6,678 bases of DNA. Source: Candidatus Glassiibacteriota bacterium. Lineage in GTDB: Bacteria > Gemmatimonadota > Glassbacteria > GWA2-58-10. The notes beneath the pieces are model-generated. The model was not told the DNA's origin. It saw only the letters and a program-made list of their open reading frames with translations, and searched no databases. Every line of letters starts with the position of its first letter. Position 1 is the first letter of the stretch. Shown piece after piece: positions 1 through 5,421 of the stretch. The translations under genes and the position numbers were made by a program. Where the stretch lies: positions 1 to 6,678 of the forward strand of contig JAFGTO010000179.1 in the NCBI GenBank assembly GCA_016934095.1, in the 5' to 3' direction.

Positions 1-289
1 GCTCCTGAAGAAAACAGCAACAGGTCAAAACGTGTGTTTTACAGCTGAAAAAGAATCCTTTGTGAGCAAATCGCTCAGTTTAGGGAATAAAAACATTTTG
101 AAAGAGGCTATGTCTTGTCGAATTTACATATTCTGCGGCTCAATTTTATTCCACGAGTCTAGATGCTATATGATATCTCATTATTACGGAAAATTAATGA
201 CACAACCCGAGACCATATTTCTCTAATCCAGCCTGGAAGTCTAGGTCGTGAGAGATTCAGGACAAACCGTAATGTCTACCGTAACCCAC
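1..289. other. AT-rich intergenic stretch, no gene supported
   Basis: This stretch is clearly more AT-rich than the genes that follow and I find no convincing protein or RNA gene in it. One plus frame is open from the window edge to base 226 (about 75 codons), but its translation has no recognisable motif. It could at most be the tail of a gene cut by the window edge. A weak promoter-like TATGAT lies at 169-174, partly preceded by an extended TG element (164-165), but no good -35 box is spaced from it. The promoter of the oxidoreductase probably lies somewhere in here. The hexamer CCGTAA occurs at 267-272 and 279-284, and again at 305-310. Confidence 0.5.
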
Positions 290-307
290 CGGCGGCTTCA
301 GCCGCCG
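290..307 (+). promoter_or_regulatory. GC hairpin in the leader of the oxidoreductase gene
   Basis: A perfect 7-bp stem (CGGCGGC / GCCGCCG) closes a TTCA tetraloop. It ends 6 bases before the ribosome binding site AAGGGAG (314-320), which sits 6 bases before the ATG at 327. No T-tract follows, so it is not a standard intrinsic terminator. It does not cover the ribosome binding site. It may stabilise the 5' end of the mRNA or be the remnant of an upstream terminator; the role is unknown. Confidence 0.45.
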
Positions 308-326
308 TAAACGAAGGGAGCAGCTC

Positions 327-1409
327 ATGCAGCGCAGGAATTTTATCCGGCAGAACCTGGCCCTGGCAATCTCGACCGCATCCCTGGCCGTGGTCCCGGC
401 CGGCTTGCGCGGCCAGGCCCGGGCCGCTTCAGCGGAGCCCCTGCAAATCGGCACCCCCCAGGGCAGCCCCCTGCGGATCGGCATGGTGGAGCTGGACACC
501 TCCCACAGCGATACCCTGGGCGGGGTGATCTCGGCTCTGGAAGGCGCCGAGCTGACCGCCGTGCTCAACCGCGGCCTGGTGTACGGCGAGCAGCGCACCG
601 CTTCTTTTGTCAAAGACTACCGGGTGAAACATGTCTGCTCCACCCCGGAGCAGATGGTCCCGCTGGTGGATGTGGCCCTGGTGGTCGGCTGCGACTGGGA
701 GAGCCATGTCTCCGATGCAGAGCCCTTTATCGCCGCGGGCAAGCCGGTGTTCATCGACAAGCCCTGCGTGGGCACCGAGGCCGATGCGCGCAGGCTGCTG
801 GAGCTGAGCCTGCGCTACCGCACCCCGGTTTTCGGCGGCACCATCTACCGCTACTCGGCAAACCTCCAGGAGTTCAAAGAGAGGTACCAGTCGCGCCCGG
901 ACAAGGTTATCCTGACTGTCTACGGCAGGATCCACTCACACAGCCGCAACGACATGCACGACCTCATCTATTACGGGATCCACGGGACCGAGGTGATGCA
1001 GGAGGTGGTGGGTCTGGGGGCGGTGGCGGTCAACTACCTGGATTTCTATCGCAAGGAGCACCTCATCCATGTCAGCTACGGGGACCGTCCCCCGGTGGTC
1101 CTGGTGCTGGGGTACGCGCTTGATGGGCCGCAGCTTTCGCTGCTCGCCGATAAGGGGCTCGATCACCTGGTGCCAGTGGCCGAAAACGGCTACGTGAAAA
1201 TGCTGGCTGCCATGTCGCGGAGCCTCTCCACCGGCCGGGCCGAAAGGCCTATCGCCGAGCAGGTGGAGGCCTGCCGGATCCTGATAGCCGCCAGGAAAAG
1301 CCGCACCCTCGGCAGGCAGGTCTACCTGGATGAGCTGGAAGAGGGGGATGGGTTCGACGGGAGATCTTTCGGATTGGAGTACGCCAGGTTCCGCAACCTG
1401 GACCGTTAG
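327..1409 (+). CDS. Tat-exported Gfo/Idh/MocA-family oxidoreductase
   Basis: A 360-residue predicted NAD(P)-dependent oxidoreductase of the Gfo/Idh/MocA family, whose members usually act on sugars, inositols or related polyols; the substrate here cannot be read. The N-terminus is a twin-arginine signal: RRNFIR at residues 3-8, a hydrophobic stretch at about 11-24, and AxA-type cleavage options at about 31-36. The protein is therefore probably exported folded. The Rossmann domain starts near residue 49. Its first loop reads GMVELDTSH rather than the classical GxGxxG, a variant I associate with a subgroup of the family. The family's EKP motif appears as DKP (144-146), with Lys145 as the likely catalytic lysine. 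GIHGTEV (217-223) matches the conserved histidine region of the second domain, and the C-terminus has the usual AARKS-type end. The start is supported by AAGGGAG 6 bases upstream and by the signal peptide beginning immediately. It seems to be transcribed alone, because a promoter and a terminator follow it. Confidence 0.85.
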   Translation: MQRRNFIRQNLALAISTASLAVVPAGLRGQARAASAEPLQIGTPQGSPLRIGMVELDTSHSDTLGGVISALEGAELTAVLNRGLVYGEQRTASFVKDYRVKHVCSTPEQMVPLVDVALVVGCDWESHVSDAEPFIAAGKPVFIDKPCVGTEADARRLLELSLRYRTPVFGGTIYRYSANLQEFKERYQSRPDKVILTVYGRIHSHSRNDMHDLIYYGIHGTEVMQEVVGLGAVAVNYLDFYRKEHLIHVSYGDRPPVVLVLGYALDGPQLSLLADKGLDHLVPVAENGYVKMLAAMSRSLSTGRAERPIAEQVEACRILIAARKSRTLGRQVYLDELEEGDGFDGRSFGLEYARFRNLDR

Positions 1410-1456
1410 CCCCGGGCAGGCCGCCGGAAGCCGGAAACCTGCCGGAGTTTATCAGC

Positions 1457-1485
1457 TTGACAAAATTTTTCACCGGGAGTACAAT
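1457..1485 (+). promoter_or_regulatory. Near-consensus sigma70 promoter for the CBS/kinase/mutase operon
   Basis: A perfect -35 box TTGACA (1457-1462) is followed after exactly 17 bases by TACAAT (1480-1485), a 5/6 match to the -10 consensus. Transcription would start at about 1491-1493, giving a leader of roughly 168 bases before the ATG at 1660. It lies in the gap after the oxidoreductase stop codon and points towards the three-gene operon. The match and spacing are seen directly; that it is active is inferred. Confidence 0.65.
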
Positions 1486-1542
1486 GAAATGTCCGGATAA
1501 TTTATCTTTTACCCGGAAATGATCCTGTAGCAGATGCAAGGC

Positions 1543-1575
1543 AGCGTGGCCGGCAGGCCACCGCTTTTTTTCTTT
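1543..1575 (+). terminator. Intrinsic terminator inside the operon leader (possible attenuator)
   Basis: GTGGCC (1546-1551) pairs with GGCCAC (1556-1561) around a GGCA loop. After one bulged C (1562), AGC (1543-1545) pairs with GCT (1563-1565), for about 9 bp in all. A run of seven T (1565-1571), then CTTT, follows directly. This is the classical shape of a rho-independent terminator. It lies 58 bases after the -10 box at 1480-1485 and about 85 bases before the CBS gene. It could end oxidoreductase transcripts, attenuate the downstream operon, or end a short leader RNA of about 80 bases. TCCGG (1492-1496) can pair with CCGGA (1513-1517) upstream, and CCGGCC (1595-1600) could compete for GGCCGG (1548-1553). 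I recognise no known riboswitch. Confidence 0.7.
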
Positions 1576-1659
1576 GAGCCTTTTCTTCAATACTCCGGCC
1601 GAAGTAGCGACCGGTATCGGTAACACTCACAAGCTGGTTTTCGAATCCGGAGGGTTTCC

Positions 1660-2073
1660 ATGAAAGTAAAGGAAATCATGACACGAGAAGTGGTGACGGT
1701 GCATAAGGACTTGTCCATTCGCCGTCTGATCAAGCTGCTGGACAAGAACAAGATCACCGGCGCTCCGGTGATCGACGAGCAGGGGAAACTGATCGGGATT
1801 GTCTCCTCGAAGGACGTGATCCGGGCCATCGACCACCTGATCCGGGTGCATGTCAGCATCGATGAGCAAAAGGACCACAAGGGCATGTACAACTGGGTCG
1901 AGGGGGTGATGAACACCAACGTGATCACCGCCGATGAAGAGGACGACGTCCGCCAGGTTTTCGGCACCATGGTCCAGCGCAAGATCCACCGTATCCCGGT
2001 CGTCAGGGAAGGCAAGCCGGTGGGGATAATCAGCAGCCAGGACGCCTGCAAGATAGTCGCCGGGGTCGCATAA
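1660..2073 (+). CDS. Stand-alone CBS-domain-pair protein
   Basis: A 137-residue cytoplasmic protein made of two CBS domains and nothing else. CBS pairs (Bateman modules) bind adenine nucleotides or related ligands and regulate partner proteins. The first domain covers about residues 1-58, starting VKEIMTREVVTV and ending GIVSSKDV (46-53). The second covers about 78-134, with VEGVMNTNVITA and GIISSQDA (122-129). The Ser-x-x-Asp or Ser-Ser-x-Asp pattern at the end of each domain is the usual ribose/phosphate-contacting motif, so both sites look intact. The start is supported by GGAGGG at 1649-1654, 5 bases before the ATG. It is the first gene of a probable three-gene operon and is followed after 23 bases by the kinase-like gene. 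I infer that it senses energy state (AMP/ADP/ATP) for one of the two enzymes downstream. The ligand and partner are not shown by the sequence. Confidence 0.93.
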   Translation: MKVKEIMTREVVTVHKDLSIRRLIKLLDKNKITGAPVIDEQGKLIGIVSSKDVIRAIDHLIRVHVSIDEQKDHKGMYNWVEGVMNTNVITADEEDDVRQVFGTMVQRKIHRIPVVREGKPVGIISSQDACKIVAGVA

Positions 2074-2096
2074 CTCAAAAGGACGGGTTTCTCTCG

Positions 2097-3314
2097 ATGG
2101 CCGGTCTGGATCCGCATGACAACATCATGGTGGTCTCGGAGCAGTTCCGCTTCCCGTACTCCAAGGGGCTGTTGGCCCGCTCGCTTGTCCGCTCTGGCCT
2201 GCCCTCGGAGGATTCGTACCGCATTGCCAGCCGTATCCAAGAAAGCCTGCTCGAGGAAGGGGTCAGGGAGCTGCCGCGCCGCCGGCTGAAGACCATGACC
2301 GCCCGGATGATCGAGGATAACTTCGGCCGGGAGGCGGCTGCCAGGTACGAGAACTGGAAAATAGGTGCGGGGAATATTTACGTGGGCGATGAGGCTCAGG
2401 AACAGCCCTTTTCCAGGGGCATCCTGGCCCAGTCGCTGCTCGCCGCCGGACTCACCCCGGAGATCGCCCACTCGGTGGCCGAAAAAATGGCCGCCGACCT
2501 CGAGGAATGGGATATCAGGACAATCAGCAGGGATGAGCTCCGCCGCCTCACTTACCAGAAAATCCTCTCCGCTTTCGGCAGCCCCTATGCCAAACATTAT
2601 TTGCTCTGGCGCTCGCTCAAGAAACCGGACAGACCACTGATCCTGATGTTCGGGGGGGCTACCGGCACCGGGAAAAGCTCGATGGCGGTCGAGATCGCCC
2701 ACCGGCTGGGGATTACCAGGGTGATCGGGACAGATACGATCCGCGAGATCATGCGGGGCATGATCTCGCGGGAGCTGATGCCGTCGATCCATGAGTCCTC
2801 CTATGAGGTCTGGAGGAAGCATAAACGACCGTTCGGCGAAAAGGCCGATCCCGTGCTGGGCGCCTTCCAGGAACAGATCACCCGGGTAAACGTGGGTGTG
2901 AACGCTATCATGCGCCGTGCCATAAACGAGAACCTGTCCATGGTTATCGAGGGTGTCCACCTGATACCTGCTAAGGTCCAGCGGGAAATCTGCGAAAAAG
3001 CCATCGTCATCCAGGTGCTGATCTGTACCATGCAAGAAGAGCTGCACCGCAACCGTTTCACCACTCGCGGGGAGGAAGCTTCTCAGAGGGCCTCCCAGAA
3101 ATACCTGAGGAATTTCGAGAGTATCCGCAAGATCCAGCAGGCCCTGGTCGAGAAAGCCATTGAAAACAAGATTTTCACGGTGGATAATATTGATTTCGAT
3201 GAAACTGTCGGGAATATCATCCAGTACCTGACCAGACGCATGGGAGAGCTGGTCGAGCCGGATGATTCCGTTTACGAACAAACCAAGGAGGCTACAGCGC
3301 ATGAGCGCCAGTAA
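2097..3314 (+). CDS. 2-phosphoglycerate kinase-like P-loop kinase with two ATP-cone-like domains
   Basis: A 405-residue protein resembling archaeal 2-phosphoglycerate kinase, which phosphorylates 2-phosphoglycerate to 2,3-bisphosphoglycerate with ATP. Two related N-terminal repeats resemble ATP-cone nucleotide-binding domains: about residues 15-90 (FPYSKGLLARSL) and 101-175 (QPFSRGILAQSL). Archaeal enzymes, as I recall them, have one. The kinase domain begins near 180. It has Walker A GATGTGKS (187-194), a family-typical GTDTIREIMRG (211-221) and VIEGVHLIP (283-291) as the Walker-B-like strand. A charged helical C-terminus follows. The family also includes plant LPA1-type proteins linked to phytic acid, so the substrate may not be 2-phosphoglycerate. 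AAAAGGA (2077-2083) lies a rather long 13 bases before the ATG. The gene starts 23 bases after the CBS gene and its stop lies inside the mutase gene (14-base overlap), which implies coupled translation. Family assignment is strong; exact substrate moderate. Confidence 0.85.
   Translation: MAGLDPHDNIMVVSEQFRFPYSKGLLARSLVRSGLPSEDSYRIASRIQESLLEEGVRELPRRRLKTMTARMIEDNFGREAAARYENWKIGAGNIYVGDEAQEQPFSRGILAQSLLAAGLTPEIAHSVAEKMAADLEEWDIRTISRDELRRLTYQKILSAFGSPYAKHYLLWRSLKKPDRPLILMFGGATGTGKSSMAVEIAHRLGITRVIGTDTIREIMRGMISRELMPSIHESSYEVWRKHKRPFGEKADPVLGAFQEQITRVNVGVNAIMRRAINENLSMVIEGVHLIPAKVQREICEKAIVIQVLICTMQEELHRNRFTTRGEEASQRASQKYLRNFESIRKIQQALVEKAIENKIFTVDNIDFDETVGNIIQYLTRRMGELVEPDDSVYEQTKEATAHERQ
3285..3291 (+). 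promoter_or_regulatory. Ribosome binding site that fixes the mutase start
   Basis: AAGGAGG lies 9 bases before the ATG at 3301 and within the 3' end of the kinase gene. An in-frame ATG at 3262 would add 13 residues with no family similarity and has no comparable site, so 3301 is chosen as the start. Confidence 0.8.
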
Positions 3315-5055
3315 AAAAAGCAAGGAGATTCCTGCTTTTAATGGTCCGAGTGCTTTGATCATCATGGACGGCTGCGGGATCCGTAAGGAGGAGGCCTACA
3401 ACTGCGTGGCCCTGGCGCGGACCCCGTTCCTCTATTTTCTGCGCGAGGGGGATGGCAAGTGGCTGGAGCCGGAGATGAGGAAGATACTGGGGGATCCCAG
3501 CAGCTCCGAGCTGGTGGCGGTAGGCCCTGCGGTCGGGATGCCCGAGGGCGCCAAGGGGTCCACGGCTGTCGGCCACGAAGTGCTCAGCGGGGTGGACTAC
3601 ATCCATCCGATGCACCAGATAAACAGCGCCATTAAAGACGGGGTGATGGAGAACCATTTGATCGATGAGGCCATCGACTACACCGTGGCCATGAACAGTA
3701 AGATCCACCTGCTGGGCCTGGTCTCGAACAACCAGGAGCACAGCCACGTCCTACACCTCTATGCTATCCTGCGTCGGATTGTCCAGCGAGGTGGTAAGAA
3801 AATCCGCATCCATTATTTCTCGGACGGCCGGGGCACACCCCCGTTCTCCGCACCGCGATTCCTCGAAGACCTTACCATGACCGCCGAGGAGATGATCGGC
3901 GACAAGCCCGTGGATTTCAAGATAGCCACTATCGGCGGCCGCGACATTACCATGAACCGCAGTGCGGACTCCTGGTACAAGACCGAGAACACCTACCGGG
4001 CCATTATCGAGGGCCAGGGCCCGCGCATGGCCAAGGCCGAGGATGCGCTCAAGGCGGCCTACGACAAGGGCCTGACCGACCAGTATGTCACCCCGACCGT
4101 GCTCGGCGACTACGAAGGCGTGGACAACCGCGACCTGATCATTCACTGGAACTTCCGCAAGGACCGCGGGGAGTTCCTGATGCGCATGCTGGTAGACCCG
4201 GTCACCGATCTCACCGAGACGCTGCGTAACTCGTCCGATGAAACCTACAGCGGCCTCGAGCGCTTCGAGCGCTGGAAAAACCGCCCGAGCCTGCACTATG
4301 ACACCCTGCATTTCGTGGGTTTGGTGGAATACTACCGCGGGATGAACTGCCCGGTGGCCTTCCGCGAGCCGGTCCAAGATATCAGCCTGGGCAAGGTGCT
4401 CTCCATGCACGGCTACCACCAGTATCGCATGAGCGGGGTGGACAAGGCCAAGGCGGTGCTGCTGCTCTCCGGCAACAAGGTGGGCGACCCCCTGTCCGGC
4501 GAGGAGCGCATCACAGTGCCCCTGCCGGATGAGGTGCGCACCTATATCAAGGATTACGACCAGCACAAGGGCGAGCGGGGTTTCAAGATGGAGCCTTACG
4601 CCAAGTACCCTAAACTGGAGATCGAGGAGCTGGCCGACAAGGTAGTGGAGGTTGTCAGGAACGGCGACTCGAAGACCGTGATCCTGGTCAACCTCTGCAA
4701 CCCGGACATGGTCGGGCATACCGGGGACGTGAGCGCAGGGATCCAGGCCATGATGGCGGTGGACCGGGCGCTACAGAAGATAGTCGCTGCGATACGGGCC
4801 AAGGGAGGCTTCGCTGTCATAACCGCCGACCACGGGAACATCGAGGAGATGCTCACCGAGGATGACGAGCCGAACACCTTCCATACCGGGAACAAGGTGC
4901 CGCTTTTGATAGTCGGCCCGCCTAAGCTGAAAATCCGCGGGGAGGGGACCCTGAGCGACGTGGCGCCGACTTTCCTGCGCCTGCTTTTCGGCAAAGAGCT
5001 CGATGAGGTCAGGAAGGGGATGAAAGGCAAGGTCCTTTTCGCTAACGGGGGCTGA
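3301..5055 (+). CDS. gpmI: Divergent cofactor-independent phosphoglycerate mutase (iPGM)
   Basis: A 584-residue alkaline-phosphatase-superfamily protein of the 2,3-bisphosphoglycerate-independent phosphoglycerate mutase family, which interconverts 3- and 2-phosphoglycerate in glycolysis using two metal ions. Visible family elements in order are: metal-binding Asp23 in DGCG (usually DGWG); GSTAVGH (86-92) at the nucleophile loop; EHSH (146-149); DGRGTPP (175-181); GGRDITMNR (212-220); NFRKDR (284-289); Lys382; NPDMVGH (467-473); TADHGN (508-513); and His528. The metal ligands and substrate arginines look conserved. Two key positions do not. The catalytic Ser of the usual GNSEVGH aligns with Thr88 (Ser87 precedes it), and the second Asp of DGRD is Gly178. 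At 584 residues it is also longer than the usual roughly 510, with an insertion near 50-72 among others. It overlaps the kinase gene by 14 bases. It may be a true mutase using Thr, or a related phosphatase/phosphotransferase. The family is sure; the exact reaction is less so. Confidence 0.9.
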   Translation: MSASKKSKEIPAFNGPSALIIMDGCGIRKEEAYNCVALARTPFLYFLREGDGKWLEPEMRKILGDPSSSELVAVGPAVGMPEGAKGSTAVGHEVLSGVDYIHPMHQINSAIKDGVMENHLIDEAIDYTVAMNSKIHLLGLVSNNQEHSHVLHLYAILRRIVQRGGKKIRIHYFSDGRGTPPFSAPRFLEDLTMTAEEMIGDKPVDFKIATIGGRDITMNRSADSWYKTENTYRAIIEGQGPRMAKAEDALKAAYDKGLTDQYVTPTVLGDYEGVDNRDLIIHWNFRKDRGEFLMRMLVDPVTDLTETLRNSSDETYSGLERFERWKNRPSLHYDTLHFVGLVEYYRGMNCPVAFREPVQDISLGKVLSMHGYHQYRMSGVDKAKAVLLLSGNKVGDPLSGEERITVPLPDEVRTYIKDYDQHKGERGFKMEPYAKYPKLEIEELADKVVEVVRNGDSKTVILVNLCNPDMVGHTGDVSAGIQAMMAVDRALQKIVAAIRAKGGFAVITADHGNIEEMLTEDDEPNTFHTGNKVPLLIVGPPKLKIRGEGTLSDVAPTFLRLLFGKELDEVRKGMKGKVLFANGG

Positions 5056-5065
5056 GCCAGAGCAC

Positions 5066-5082
5066 CGCGGCCTGCGGCCGCG
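5066..5082 (+). other. GC-rich hairpin just after the mutase stop codon
   Basis: CGCGGCC (5066-5072) and GGCCGCG (5076-5082) form a perfect 7-bp stem with a TGC loop, 11 bases after the stop. No T-tract follows. A competing pairing, GCACCG (5062-5067) with CGGTGC (5100-5105), is possible. It may protect the mRNA 3' end rather than terminate transcription. Confidence 0.4.
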
Positions 5083-5122
5083 ACCAACGGCGGATGGGCC
5101 GGTGCGTTCGCGGCTCCGCTGA

Positions 5123-5266
5123 CCCGGATTATTCACAAATTAACGTAACACTTGTAGGGGCAGACCCCTGGCCGCTTTTTAAGAAAATTTCTATGTTCAA
5201 TGGGCGCACACAGTGGTGCGCCCCTACAAAAAACCGGACAAATTCCATTTTCATGAATAATCCCGG
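5123..5266. repeat. Nested inverted-repeat element, MITE/REP-like
   Basis: The outer arms 5123-5135 and 5254-5266 are inverted repeats matching at 12 of 13 bases (GGATTATTCA / TGAATAATCC is exact). The inner arms TTGTAGGGGC (5152-5161) and GCCCCTACAA (5220-5229) match 10 of 10. Each half also has its own hairpin: AGGGG/CCCCT at 5156-5169, and an 8-bp stem GGGCGCAC/GTGCGCCC at 5202-5223. The element is thus two diverged, inverted copies of one unit around an AT-rich centre. It has no coding capacity. The GTAGGGGC...GCCCCTAC core resembles dispersed intergenic repeats I recall from many environmental bacterial genomes. No target-site duplication is evident, so mobility is unproven. Confidence 0.6.
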
Positions 5267-5313
5267 CTAATACCCTAAGAGTGGTTTTTCGACCGTTATA
5301 ACCGTAATTATAG

Positions 5314-5353
5314 AAGACTCCCCATGAGACAGGCTGTGGGGAGTTTTCATTTT
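5314..5353 (+). terminator. Intrinsic terminator between the convergent operon and rsgA
   Basis: ACTCCCCA (5317-5324) pairs with TGGGGAGT (5337-5344). Including one G-T pair, the stem extends to about 11 bp (5314-5347) around a 12-base loop, and is followed by TTTTCATTTT. This fits a rho-independent terminator for plus-strand transcripts of the mutase operon, although it lies about 260 bases after the stop codon. On the minus strand the same stem is followed by CTTCTATAATT, a poorer tail. It may still help end rsgA transcription, which finishes at 5422. Confidence 0.7.
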
Positions 5354-5421
5354 GTACACCCAGCCCGCTTCCGGCAGGGCACAGTACTTCCTCGCTGTTA
5401 AACTGATAAATGATCCTGCCC

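Noticed and set aside
63..77. TGAGC/GCTCA hairpin as an upstream terminator
   Set aside because: A 5-bp stem without a following T-run is too weak to call.
2..226. Plus-strand frame open from the window edge, possibly the end of an upstream gene
   Set aside because: There are no motifs, the codon use is unlike the other genes, and no clear terminator follows. A chance open frame is more likely, though a truncated gene cannot be fully excluded.
1415..1443. GGCAGG/CCTGCC stem after the oxidoreductase stop as its terminator
   Set aside because: The stem is only 6 bp with a long loop and no adjacent T-tract; the structure at 1543-1575 is a far better terminator.
1587..3365. Open frame of 592 codons on the minus strand, antisense to the CBS and kinase genes
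   Set aside because: It lies opposite two genes with clear family motifs, and its translation is low-complexity and lacks any domain pattern. It reflects GC-rich codon bias.
3751..4719. Open frame of 322 codons on the minus strand inside the mutase gene
   Set aside because: It is antisense to well-conserved iPGM motifs, and its translation is rich in His/Val/Leu without recognisable structure.
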